Source: Cytophaga hutchinsonii ATCC 33406
GTDB lineage: Bacteria > Bacteroidota > Bacteroidia > Cytophagales > Cytophagaceae
DNA: 64,000 nt
Assembly (NCBI RefSeq): GCF_000014145.1
Contig: NC_008255.1
Location: 2,620,001-2,684,000, forward strand
Reading direction: 5' to 3'
Numbering within the stretch: the first letter of the stretch is position 1; every line of letters starts with the position of its first letter. Of this stretch, positions 9,727-17,594 are shown piece by piece. The translations under genes were made by a program, and so were the position numbers. The notes beneath the pieces were generated by a model. The model saw only the letters and a list, made by a program, of their open reading frames with translations. It did not search any database and was not told where the DNA came from.

Positions 9727-10299
9727 ATGAAACAGGAGCTGGCTTTATTTATAAAAAAAATTATTGACCTGCCTGCAGCAGAAGAAAAAAAACTGCTGGC
9801 GATCACACGTGTTTATAAGGTACCTAAAGGCGATTTTTATATTCAGATTGGGCAAATACCTAAGAAATTTGCCTTTGTTGCCAAAGGGCTTTTCCGGTAT
9901 GTATACATTGACAGCAAAGGAAATGAATTTACAAAAAACTTTGTCCCTGAAAATAATTTTGCGTTGGCTTATTCTTCAATGATTCGGCATGAAGTTTCTA
10001 AAATGGCTATAGAGGCGTTGGAAGATTCTATTATCTGCGAGATTGATTATACAGATTGGCTTACGCTTAAAAAAGGAAATGCGTGCTGGAATATATTTTT
10101 AATTACAATACTGGAAAACGCATTTACAATAAAAGAAAACCGTGAACGCGACCTGTTGCTTTTAGATGCAGAGCAGCGTTATGAAACATTCAGACAGGAA
10201 TTCCCCGCACTTGAAACACGTGTAAAACAACACCTCATTGCTTCTTACCTGGGTATATCTCCTGTTTCTTTAAGCAGAATACGAAAAAAGCGAACTTAA
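9727..10299 (+). CDS. Crp/Fnr-family transcriptional regulator
   Basis: A 190-residue protein with an N-terminal cyclic-nucleotide-binding-like jelly roll (KVPKGDFYIQIGQIPKKFAFVAKGLFRYVYID, FVPENNFALAYSSM) and a C-terminal helix-turn-helix ending in LIASYLGISPVSLSRIRKK. The pattern is that of the Bacteroidota Crp/Fnr subgroup that usually lacks Fnr iron-sulfur cysteines and may not bind cAMP. It is tightly coupled to the metallo-hydrolase gene upstream and may control it or the following SDR gene. Confidence 0.85.
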   Translation: MKQELALFIKKIIDLPAAEEKKLLAITRVYKVPKGDFYIQIGQIPKKFAFVAKGLFRYVYIDSKGNEFTKNFVPENNFALAYSSMIRHEVSKMAIEALEDSIICEIDYTDWLTLKKGNACWNIFLITILENAFTIKENRERDLLLLDAEQRYETFRQEFPALETRVKQHLIASYLGISPVSLSRIRKKRT

Positions 10300-10362
10300 C
10301 ATAGGTTAATGTTTTTGATTGAGAAAGATTTTTTCTTTACGGAAAAATAAATCAATTCAATT

Positions 10363-11097
10363 ATGTTAACAGGAAATACAATTGTTATTACCGGAGGAAG
10401 TTCCGGTGTGGGTCTTGAACTTGCAAGACAACTTATTGCACAAAAAAACACCGTTATTATTTGCGGAAGGTCTGCACAAAAATTAGCAGATGCAGCGAAC
10501 CAGACCCCTTGGCTGGTAACATATACCTGCAACATCGCCGACAGTATTTCATGCCAGCACTTTTACAACTGGATAAAAAATAATTATCCTGCATGCAATA
10601 TACTGATCAACAATGCAGCAATTGCCTACACGACAGATTTTTTAAAAGATGAACAGGCAATTGATAAAGCCAATGAGGAATTTCAAACCAATGTTTTAGC
10701 ACCCATCCGTTTAACAAAACTCTTTTCGCCCTTGCTCTTACAAAATGAACATCCTGCATTAATTAATATTTCAACAGGTTTGATCTATGCTCCTAAAGCA
10801 GGGTACCCCTTTTATACTGCGACAAAAGCTGCCTTACATATCTTTACACAAACCCTTCGCATGCAAACTGCTGCAAGTCCGTTAAAAATTATTGAAGCGC
10901 TCCTGCCTGTTGTTGATACACCCTGGCATAAAGGACGTGTACCAAAATCTGCTATTTCAGCTACACAGGCGGCGGCAAAAATTCTATCCGGAATAGATAA
11001 AGGGCAGAATGAAATTCGCGTTTCTAAAGTAGCTTTATTATATTGGGTCGCACGTATTTCACCTAAATGGGCCATAACGATTATTAACCGATTATAG
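10363..11097 (+). CDS. Short-chain dehydrogenase/reductase, DltE-like
   Basis: Rossmann-fold NAD(P)-binding motif TGGSSGVG at residues 10-17, NNAAIAY at 83-89, catalytic Ser137 (INISTGL) and the YxxxK pair Tyr151/Lys155 (YPFYTATKAAL). The start GNTIVITGGSSGVGLELARQL resembles DltE/YqjQ-type SDRs more than fatty-acid or sugar reductases. The substrate cannot be predicted. It lies between two Crp/Fnr regulator genes on the same strand. Confidence 0.88.
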   Translation: MLTGNTIVITGGSSGVGLELARQLIAQKNTVIICGRSAQKLADAANQTPWLVTYTCNIADSISCQHFYNWIKNNYPACNILINNAAIAYTTDFLKDEQAIDKANEEFQTNVLAPIRLTKLFSPLLLQNEHPALINISTGLIYAPKAGYPFYTATKAALHIFTQTLRMQTAASPLKIIEALLPVVDTPWHKGRVPKSAISATQAAAKILSGIDKGQNEIRVSKVALLYWVARISPKWAITIINRL

Positions 11098-11166
11098 AAT
11101 CATTGTCTTTCAGCATATGAAATTGTGTATGCATGCACATTAAAAAAACAGAAACAGCTATCAGCT

Positions 11167-11751
11167 ATGTCAGCTTCCATTGATCCGTTAAAAAAACTTG
11201 TTACATCTATCCATCCTTTTACTGATACAGAATGGGAACAGTTTGCGTCTTTGTGGAAACCATTTGAAGCGCGGAGAAAGGAACAATTAACCATACCGGG
11301 TCAAACAGAAAAATATTTATACTTTGTAACGGAGGGTGTACAGCGTGTATTTTATTTTGATGATGAAAACAGAGAAGCTACGCTGGTATTTACCTATGCC
11401 CCTTCCTTTGGTGGTGTGCTGGATTCCATGATTCACGAAACACCATCAAAGTATTATTATGAAACACTTACCCCATCGGCCTTTCTGCGCGCACCATTTG
11501 CTGAGATAGAAACACTCAGCAAAGAAATTAGAGGTATTGAGCTGCTACTCCGCAAAGGCGTTGTACAGGCATTAGCTGGTGTGCTGGAACGCCTGGTTGA
11601 AGTACAGTCTTTTTCTTCAGAAGAACGTTTTAAAAAACTTTTGCAAAGAAGTCCGCATATATTGCAGCTTGTTCCGCATAAATACCTGGCGAACTATCTG
11701 GGTATTGACCCGACAAACTTCAGTAAACTCATCAATAAAGTTAAAATCTGA
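11167..11751 (+). CDS. Second Crp/Fnr-family transcriptional regulator
   Basis: Cyclic-nucleotide-binding-like domain (WKPFEARRKEQLTIPGQTEKYLYFVTEGVQRVFYFD) and a C-terminal helix-turn-helix (PHKYLANYLGIDPTNFSKLINK). The frame is open from 11125, but the ATG at 11167 gives MSASIDPLKKLV and a more usual N-terminus; the longer start would add 14 residues with no family support. Its 3' end overlaps a perfect inverted repeat that lies before the DUF4345 gene. Confidence 0.8.
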   Translation: MSASIDPLKKLVTSIHPFTDTEWEQFASLWKPFEARRKEQLTIPGQTEKYLYFVTEGVQRVFYFDDENREATLVFTYAPSFGGVLDSMIHETPSKYYYETLTPSAFLRAPFAEIETLSKEIRGIELLLRKGVVQALAGVLERLVEVQSFSSEERFKKLLQRSPHILQLVPHKYLANYLGIDPTNFSKLINKVKI

Positions 11752-11780
11752 AATATTGGTAAATACCAATATTTCAGATT
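11745..11780. repeat. 17-bp perfect inverted repeat spanning a stop codon
   Basis: Arms AATCTGAAATATTGGTA and TACCAATATTTCAGATT are exact complements separated by only AA. The left arm contains the last codons and TGA of the Crp/Fnr gene. No T-tract follows, so it does not look like a standard intrinsic terminator. It may be an operator for a dimeric regulator (possibly the Crp/Fnr protein itself) or a 5' leader structure for the DUF4345 gene 40 bases downstream. Confidence 0.75.
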
Positions 11781-11820
11781 CAACATAGATGCAATTTTGT
11801 TTCATACAAAACCAACACTT

Positions 11821-12231
11821 ATGAAAACAACGATACTTCTGCCCCTTGCATCAAAAGGCTTTATACTTTTTTCAGCACTGAGTTTATTAACGTTAAGCAT
11901 TCTTGCCTTTAATGATCCGCAGGCTGTCATGGATCTGGTACAGGTAAACCTGCCTAATACAGATGCGTATAGTTCAATACGCGGTGTTTATGGCGGCGTA
12001 GGGTTAACGATCTGCATAAGCCTGTTATACCTGCTTAGAAGAGATGTACAACTGGGCCTGGCTTTTCTCTCCTTGTTATGGGGTCTGTACGCACTCTCCC
12101 GGATCATCACCATACAGATTGAAGGTTCCTTAGGAAATTTCGGCTCTCAGTGGCTCGTGATTGAAAGTGTGCTCTTCGTTATCGGTTTTACGCTGTATCT
12201 GCTTAATAAAATTCATACACGCAATGCCTGA
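11821..12231 (+). CDS. DUF4345-like four-helix membrane protein
   Basis: Small inner-membrane protein of 136 residues with four predicted transmembrane helices: LASKGFILFSALSLLTLSILAF, a second around GVYGGVGLTICISLLYLLRR, a third LGLAFLSLLWGLYALSRI and a last WLVIESVLFVIGFTLYLLNKI. The block NTDAYSSIRGVYGGVG between helices 1 and 2 is characteristic of the DUF4345 family. The frame extends to a TTG at 11797, but the ATG at 11821 gives a normal start. Function unknown. Its stop overlaps the possible start of the DinB gene. Confidence 0.7.
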   Translation: MKTTILLPLASKGFILFSALSLLTLSILAFNDPQAVMDLVQVNLPNTDAYSSIRGVYGGVGLTICISLLYLLRRDVQLGLAFLSLLWGLYALSRIITIQIEGSLGNFGSQWLVIESVLFVIGFTLYLLNKIHTRNA

Positions 12232-12793
12232 GTTTATGAAACCAATTCATTCAGTAATACTTATCCAGAATCTGCAAGCGCGTATTGAAACGTGTGCAGA
12301 GATGGCTGTTAACGTCTTTCAAAATCTGAATACGGCTTCACTCCTTTGTCCTTCAAATACAGGCGGCTGGAGTATTGTGCAGTGTCTGGATCACTTGAAC
12401 AGCTATGGAGATTATTACCTGCCGCATATCCAAAAAGCATTCGATACGCATATGCCCGGAAAACCTGCAGAAGATGTTAAAAGCAGCTGGCTCGGAAATT
12501 ATTTCACACAACTGATGCTTCCGGATTCAGGTAAAAAATACAAGGCGTTTAAAAAACATATCCCTAAACCACGATTGGATTCGGCTGCTGTTGTAGCCAC
12601 CTTTATTGAACAGCAGGAAATACTGCTGACGTATCTGGAAAAGGCAAAAAAATATGATATGAATACCATCCGGATTTCAATTTCTATTGCGCCTTTTATT
12701 AAATTAAAACTTGGGGATGTATTTCAATTCCTTGTTGCACATACGGAACGGCATGTGCAACAAGCTCAACGGAATGTGCCCATTTATGAGTAA
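12224..12793 (+). CDS. DinB-superfamily four-helix protein
   Basis: Contains the DinB-like core: a long first helix, NTGGWSIVQCLDHLNSYGDYYLPHIQKAF with the first metal-binding His, and VFQFLVAHTERHVQQAQR with the paired His residues. The family is a metal-binding four-helix bundle of often unknown activity (thiol transferases, DNA-damage induced proteins). The ATG at 12224 overlaps the preceding stop by 8 bases; an alternative ATG lies at 12236 (MKPIHSV). Translational coupling with the DUF4345 gene is likely. Confidence 0.75.
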   Translation: MPEFMKPIHSVILIQNLQARIETCAEMAVNVFQNLNTASLLCPSNTGGWSIVQCLDHLNSYGDYYLPHIQKAFDTHMPGKPAEDVKSSWLGNYFTQLMLPDSGKKYKAFKKHIPKPRLDSAAVVATFIEQQEILLTYLEKAKKYDMNTIRISISIAPFIKLKLGDVFQFLVAHTERHVQQAQRNVPIYE

Positions 12794-12806
12794 ATGCATT
12801 ATTACA

Positions 12807-12822
12807 CCATGGTTAACCATGG
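12807..12822. repeat. 16-bp perfect palindrome CCATGGTTAACCATGG
   Basis: Self-complementary over 16 bases, just after the DinB stop. It contains the same CCATGGTT/AACCATGG arms as the terminator hairpin at 32851 but without the central TC and without a T-tail. Confidence 0.8.
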
Positions 12823-12853
12823 GCAGACATATAAAGTACAAAAGAAAAATTAC

Positions 12854-13243
12854 ATGGGACAAATAAAAATATTCGGAATAAAAGAAGAACTGCATCCGAT
12901 CAGAGAAAAACTATCTGCCACTTTACACGAATGTGTAATGGAAGCATTTCAGTATCCGAAAGATAAAAAGGCGCACCGTTTTATTTACATCGATGACGAT
13001 AGCTATTTTTATTTCGAAACACGCACACGCAAACATACGATCATAGAAATCAATTTGTTTGAAGGGCGCTCTATTGAAGCAAAGAAAAAACTGTATCAGC
13101 TTTTATTTTCAAGATTTGATGCAGAATTAGGTATTTCAAACATGGATCTGGAAATTACGTTGTTTGAATCACCCAAACATAACTGGGGTATTCGTGGGAA
13201 AAGCGGAGATGAACTGGACCTGAATTATAAGGTTGACGTATAA
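12854..13243 (+). CDS. Tautomerase-family protein
   Basis: The sequence from MGQIKIFGIKEELHPIREKLSATLHECVMEAF through IEINLFEGRSIEAKKKLYQLLFSRFDAELGI to DLEITLFESPKHNWGIRGK follows the larger tautomerase superfamily group (Tautomerase_2-like), with conserved GRSxExKKxLY and NWGxRG segments. Members are small homotrimeric enzymes, usually with an N-terminal catalytic Pro; here no Pro follows the Met, so catalysis may be altered or absent. The reading frame is open back to 12794 but the ATG at 12854 fits the family start. Confidence 0.7.
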   Translation: MGQIKIFGIKEELHPIREKLSATLHECVMEAFQYPKDKKAHRFIYIDDDSYFYFETRTRKHTIIEINLFEGRSIEAKKKLYQLLFSRFDAELGISNMDLEITLFESPKHNWGIRGKSGDELDLNYKVDV

Positions 13244-13446
13244 TCAGCTACAAAATAGTATCTGACCCACAGACGTTACCGCAATTCAGAGAAGTATTGA
13301 GAAAGCAGAAGGCAACGACGTTCACAGCGTTATCTGGAAATAAAAAACGCATCAATATTTCAATCTTGTAAAAAGTTTTTTCCACAAGGAATTATTTAAT
13401 TACAGCCTTTGTTATCTTTACTTAAGGAGATTAACATTTTAAATAT

Positions 13447-13641
13447 ATGGCAGAATTAAGCGTTTCAGAAAAAGAACACGTTCAACTGGAATTGGATAAG
13501 TTGAATGAAGCGGTTGCACGCACAACTGATTTTAGCGAGAAATTAGAACTAAAAGATAAAATTCACAATATGACTATGATCCTGAATGGTGTTAAACCAT
13601 ATGGCTCAATAAATTATTTCTGTGAAGGCTGCGGTTCATAA
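13447..13641 (+). CDS. Small acidic/charged protein of unknown function
   Basis: A 64-residue protein: a charged helical N-terminal half (VSEKEHVQLELDKLNEAV, then SEKLELKDKIHNM) and a C-terminal FCEGCGS with two Cys. I do not recognise it. Reality is supported by an AAGGAG sequence about 20 bases upstream of the ATG, helix-like codon pattern, and a strong terminator immediately after. The CxxC could bind metal or be redox active, but nothing more can be said. Confidence 0.6.
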   Translation: MAELSVSEKEHVQLELDKLNEAVARTTDFSEKLELKDKIHNMTMILNGVKPYGSINYFCEGCGS

Positions 13642-13659
13642 CTATATATCGCGATAAAT

Positions 13660-13697
13660 AAAAAAAGCGTGATACTACTTGGTATCACGCTTTTTTT
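13660..13697 (+). terminator. Terminator of the 64-residue gene
   Basis: Seven A, GCGTGATAC, a six-base loop, GTATCACGC and seven T: perfect 16-bp stem that would work in both directions, also for the small gene on the opposite strand. Confidence 0.9.
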
Positions 13698-13717
13698 ATT
13701 CCCTTGCTGTTTCATCC

Positions 13718-13870
13718 TTAAATCGTAAAGTGATCTACCGGATGAACAATGCGATGCGTTGCTTTTGATCCTGACTGATGTTTGTAATTGGGTTCACTTG
13801 CTGCTGTTGATGCATATGAGATTGCAGCTAAAAAAATTAGCAAGGCCATTGTAAATACTACTTTTTTCAT
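13718..13870 (-). CDS. Small secreted peptide with signal sequence
   Basis: A 50-residue frame read on the minus strand: MKKVVFTMALLIFLAAISYA is a good signal peptide, leaving a mature part of about 30 residues (STAASEPNYKHQSG ... HPVDHFTI), rich in His and basic residues. No family recognised. The strong signal sequence and the shared bidirectional terminator downstream argue that it is a real exported peptide; it could also be a chance frame. It converges on the 64-residue gene. Confidence 0.5.
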   Translation of the reverse strand: MKKVVFTMALLIFLAAISYASTAASEPNYKHQSGSKATHRIVHPVDHFTI

Positions 13871-14032
13871 TGCTGTAATTGTTAAGGTTAAGTGATATTT
13901 TTATAAAATGCTTATTTTCAGTGTCATTTAATGATTCAAATATACAGCTGGATTCTGTAGCGTATTTGTGCTAATTCTGAAGAATTTATGAAGAGATTTT
14001 GAAGCAAATATAAAGTTTTGTATTTTATCCGG

Positions 14033-14545
14033 ATGATTCCTGCACTTATCTTAGTTTGCGGATTACCCGGATCGGGTAAAAGCTTTTTTGCACATCACCT
14101 GAGCAAAAAAACAGCAGTGCTGTATCTAAACAGCGACCTGTTACGCAAGGAATTGTTCCCCGACAAACGCAGCTATTCTGAACCGGAAAAACAATTTGTT
14201 TACGATACCCTGTTAGCACGTACACAGTCGGCCTTATTTGATCATAAACCTGTACTTGTTGATGCGACCTTTTATAAACAGGAACTGCGTATTCCTTTTT
14301 ATGCATTGGCGCAGAAAAACAACATTCCATTATATATCTTTTACATTACAGCTGACGAAGCCCTCATTAAAGAAAGAACTTCCGTTACGCGTACCGATAG
14401 TGAAGCAGATTTTTCTGTATATGTAAAGCTGAAGGATCTGTTCGAACCCATTACCCTGCCGTATAAAACACTCGTTTCAGACAAAAATAATATTGATACG
14501 CTTCTTACAAATGCGTTAACATATCTGAGCAATGGAAAGAAATGA
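14033..14545 (+). CDS. P-loop AAA-type kinase (COG0645-like)
   Basis: Walker A GLPGSGKS at residues 10-17, LNSDLLRKELFP, the VLVDATFYK strand that corresponds to Walker B, and basic lid residues (RTSVTRTDSEADFSVY). The ATG at 14033 is preferred over the TTG at 14018. In many bacteria this domain is fused behind an aminoglycoside phosphotransferase-like domain; here that partner is the next gene, which starts inside the last 14 bases. Substrate unknown. Confidence 0.8.
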   Translation: MIPALILVCGLPGSGKSFFAHHLSKKTAVLYLNSDLLRKELFPDKRSYSEPEKQFVYDTLLARTQSALFDHKPVLVDATFYKQELRIPFYALAQKNNIPLYIFYITADEALIKERTSVTRTDSEADFSVYVKLKDLFEPITLPYKTLVSDKNNIDTLLTNALTYLSNGKK

Positions 14546-15548
14546 AATTGAACAGCTTGTCGCCCATGGGATTTTTCCATATGACCAGCAGGCAAAAACA
14601 CGGCTGATTGAAACGGCTATCTCATACATTCTTTTAAAAGGCTCTTATGCATATAAGATCAAAAAGAACATTAAGCTGTCGTTCCTTGATTTCTCCACGC
14701 TTGAAAAACGCAGGCATTTTTGCTACGAAGAGCTGCGTCTCAATCAACGGCTGGCAAAAGATATGTACATAAACGTATTCGCGGTTTCTAAAAAAGGCAA
14801 GCAGTGGTCTATTTCAACAGGTCCGGCTAAAGCAAAAGAATATGTTATACTGATGAAAGGCATGAATCCGGATCATCAGTTAAATGCGTTGCTGAAAAAA
14901 AATCGAATCACAAAAAAACCAATCCGCCAACTAGCGCAACAACTGGCAGACTTTCATCAGAATGAAAAATCATTATCGCTTACATACGATCCATTTTTCC
15001 TTTCGCGTGAATTTGCTGATATTGAAAAATTCAGTTCCACGATTGAAAAAAAATTAGGCGTTGATTATTACAAACTGGTGCAGACCTGCATACAACTATC
15101 AAATCACTTTGTATTACTGCAACAGGAATTTATTTCAAAACGCCCGTGTCTGGGATATTTTAAAAACTGCCACGGCGATCTGCACAGTCAGAATATCTTC
15201 ATTGAAAAGAAACCTGTTATTTTTGATTGCATTGAATTCAGGGAAGCATTCAGACACATTGATGTGCTGAATGAAATAGCGTTTCTTTGTATGGATCTGG
15301 AAACATACGGCTATGCAGATCTGTCAAAAATATTTCTGACAGATTACATCAAAAAAACAGGATATGCATTCGGTAAAAAAGAACAGCTTTTATTTACCTA
15401 CTTTAAAGCATACCGGTCCTGTATCCGTGCCAAAGTACATACGATAGAAATGTCTCAGCACCCATCCAGCACACAGATCAAAGAGAAAGTAAAAAAGTAT
15501 ATTGAAGGAATGGCCGGTTATATGATTGAGATCGCCGGTAAATTTTGA
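14532..15548 (+). CDS. Aminoglycoside phosphotransferase-fold kinase (COG2187-like)
   Basis: Protein-kinase-like fold: YKIKKNIKLSFLDFSTLEKRRHFCYEEL matches the Lys/Glu ATP-binding part, HGDLHSQNIF at residues 214-223 is the catalytic loop, and FDCIEF (Asp232) supplies the metal-binding Asp. This is the group usually fused to the COG0645 kinase domain. The gene overlaps the P-loop kinase by 14 bases, indicating translational coupling and likely a complex of the two. There is no reason to call it an antibiotic-resistance enzyme. Confidence 0.8.
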   Translation: MERNEIEQLVAHGIFPYDQQAKTRLIETAISYILLKGSYAYKIKKNIKLSFLDFSTLEKRRHFCYEELRLNQRLAKDMYINVFAVSKKGKQWSISTGPAKAKEYVILMKGMNPDHQLNALLKKNRITKKPIRQLAQQLADFHQNEKSLSLTYDPFFLSREFADIEKFSSTIEKKLGVDYYKLVQTCIQLSNHFVLLQQEFISKRPCLGYFKNCHGDLHSQNIFIEKKPVIFDCIEFREAFRHIDVLNEIAFLCMDLETYGYADLSKIFLTDYIKKTGYAFGKKEQLLFTYFKAYRSCIRAKVHTIEMSQHPSSTQIKEKVKKYIEGMAGYMIEIAGKF

Positions 15549-15631
15549 ATTGATTAGTGTTGACGCGCCCCTTGCGATCACGCTTTCTTCTCAAAAATGG
15601 ATGATCGTTTTAATGGACGAACGCAATGAAA

Positions 15632-15710
15632 CAGGGCGGTCATAAAAAACAGGTGGCCACATATTAAACAGGGCGACCGCATATTAAACAGGGCAACCGC
15701 AAGGGTCGCT
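15632..15710. repeat. Four degenerate ~20-bp tandem repeats
   Basis: Units starting at 15632, 15650, 15669 and 15689 share CAGGGCGACCGCATATTAAA in decaying form (the third is the fullest). They lie in the 163-base gap between the kinase gene and the DISM receptor gene, followed by GGGTCGCTCCTAC. The gap holds no gene. Confidence 0.7.
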
Positions 15711-15711
15711 C

Positions 15712-17484
15712 CTACAGCAGATCCAATACGATATCTTTCCAATTGGTTGCTTTTTTATAATTTTTATCGGCCATGCGTTCTTCTACTTTTTTACGGTATG
15801 CCCAGATTGTGGGCTTGCGCAGATCGATCAATTCAGACAATGCTTCGTCTGTCTGTTTCATGTTTGAGAACTCTACATACGTCAAATAAAATGCTTTATT
15901 CAACGGGAATTTCAAATGATGAAATAAGGTATTCGCCGTAATTGATTCAATAGTACCGCACTTGCTGCATTTCTTCCGGTACCACACGCCGGCATTGCTG
16001 GCTTTTGTGTTGCCGCATTTCTTACAGACAAATCCATCCGGCCATTTCAGTTGCTGAATTACTTTTAAACAGGTATCATCGTCCGGGTAAGTGTTCAAAA
16101 ATTCTTCATATGAAACATCCTGATTATAAATACGCGAAATTTTTTCTTCTTTGATCTCTTTTTGCAAGGCATAGTTAAAGCGGTCTAATTCAGAATTTAA
16201 CCGGTCTGTTTCTTTTGCAAACGCTTCTAACTTTTCATTTGCCGATTGGAGTTCAGCTGTACGCTCCCGTACTTTGGTTTCCAATTCACGGTTAACTTTT
16301 TCCTGCAATGTTTTCTTTTCTTCCAGCTCTACAATCAAACGCTGCTGCAAACCATCATTCTCACTCAACTGTACAATCAATGCTTCTTTGCTCTGCTCCT
16401 TTTCCTGCTGAATGATCCGGATCTTATCAGCTAGTGCTACGGAGAAAATAATTACTTCCAATATAATACCATAATTAAAACTATATACCGTAAAAATAGT
16501 TGATGGAAGGATATTAAAGGAACGCAGCAGATTGATCAGTACACTTAGCATAACCATGGAAAAGCCCGCAAAGAAATAGTATGCAAAATGATTTCCTTTT
16601 TTTGCAATAAATAACGAAGTGATATAAACAATAATGAAAACGGAGAAGAACACATATTCTGAAAGCAGCATAAGAGCAGGTATTGCTATAGAAAGCAACA
16701 GCATACAAACATATATACCAAGTAAAAACAGCAGCAGTTTTTTGATGCCTGCCGCATAACGTTTTATCTCTAAAAATGAAACAGAATATACAATAAATGT
16801 GCTCAGAAATATTGGTTTGGCCAGATACAGGTTAAAAATAAAATTCAACGAAGGGAAATAAGATAATACATATTGGTAGGCTATACCATCTTCACGCACA
16901 GACAAGGCAATACAGCCTATGATATAAAAGACGTACAGAATATGAACGCGCATGGCACCTTTCATGTACAGAAATAAATTATACAGCAGTACAATCAGCA
17001 GTACGCCATAATAACAACCTAAAAAGAAATACTCCGAGATGGCATATTCGGTAAAGAAATGATCAGAACGGATCTTAAAATATAATTCATCGGGTTGAAT
17101 GTCCCGCACACCAATACAAATGGTATACACACCAGGTTCCATATTCAATGGAAAAATAAAATTTTTATGCTGCAGGTAACGCTGGGAAAACGGATACGCT
17201 GCGCCGGTTATAAAAGAACGGATGGTATCTTTTCCCTGATTCAATACATAACACTTTACTTCTTTCAGCTGAGGGGCCAGGCATTCAATCAAAAAATCGG
17301 ATGAGGTGTTTTTTTGAATGTTTGTTTCGATCCAGTAATAAGCGGTATCGCCGGTATGAATACCAAAGAAAGAATTTTTATCGGTTAAAAAAATGTCACT
17401 GGTATATTCATCCAATACAAGCTGCGCCTGCACCGGAAGCAGTAAAAAAAAACACGTAAGTAAGGTAAGGATTCGTGTAATCAT
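15712..17484 (-). CDS. 7TM-DISM receptor fused to an IS1595-type zinc-ribbon/helical DNA-binding module
   Basis: Signal peptide (1-20), then an extracytoplasmic all-beta domain of the 7TMR-DISMED2 type (about 25-150), seven transmembrane helices (about 152-350), and a long coiled coil (about 355-450, EKVNRELETKVRERTAELQSANEKLEAF). In place of the usual histidine kinase, cyclase or LytTR output, the C-terminus has Cys487/Cys490 and Cys506/Cys509 (CKKCGN ... CSKCGT), then NTLFHHLKFPLNKAFYL and a helical segment, as in the N-terminal zinc-ribbon and helix part of IS1595-family transposases, without the DDE nuclease. Known: 7TM-DISM proteins sense ligands, often carbohydrates. Inference: a membrane-tethered DNA-binding or protein-binding regulator. 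Confidence 0.8.
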   Translation of the reverse strand: MITRILTLLTCFFLLLPVQAQLVLDEYTSDIFLTDKNSFFGIHTGDTAYYWIETNIQKNTSSDFLIECLAPQLKEVKCYVLNQGKDTIRSFITGAAYPFSQRYLQHKNFIFPLNMEPGVYTICIGVRDIQPDELYFKIRSDHFFTEYAISEYFFLGCYYGVLLIVLLYNLFLYMKGAMRVHILYVFYIIGCIALSVREDGIAYQYVLSYFPSLNFIFNLYLAKPIFLSTFIVYSVSFLEIKRYAAGIKKLLLFLLGIYVCMLLLSIAIPALMLLSEYVFFSVFIIVYITSLFIAKKGNHFAYYFFAGFSMVMLSVLINLLRSFNILPSTIFTVYSFNYGIILEVIIFSVALADKIRIIQQEKEQSKEALIVQLSENDGLQQRLIVELEEKKTLQEKVNRELETKVRERTAELQSANEKLEAFAKETDRLNSELDRFNYALQKEIKEEKISRIYNQDVSYEEFLNTYPDDDTCLKVIQQLKWPDGFVCKKCGNTKASNAGVWYRKKCSKCGTIESITANTLFHHLKFPLNKAFYLTYVEFSNMKQTDEALSELIDLRKPTIWAYRKKVEERMADKNYKKATNWKDIVLDLL

Positions 17485-17543
17485 GTAACAATATCGCTTA
17501 TTATTATTTAATACGATTAAACCAGAGACATGTTTTAAAAGAA

Positions 17544-17571
17544 CATCCCTTCTGCCTATTCAGAAGGGATG
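17544..17571 (-). terminator. Hairpin downstream of the first GH3 gene
   Basis: Perfect 11-bp arms CATCCCTTCTG and CAGAAGGGATG with a six-base loop; on the minus strand it is followed by TTCTTTT. Confidence 0.75.
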
Positions 17572-17594
17572 CCTTGAAAATAAACTCCATCAAA

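Noticed and set aside
14532-15548. Aminoglycoside resistance gene
   Set aside because: Only the fold is shared; it belongs to the COG2187 group found with a P-loop kinase, not to known resistance enzymes.
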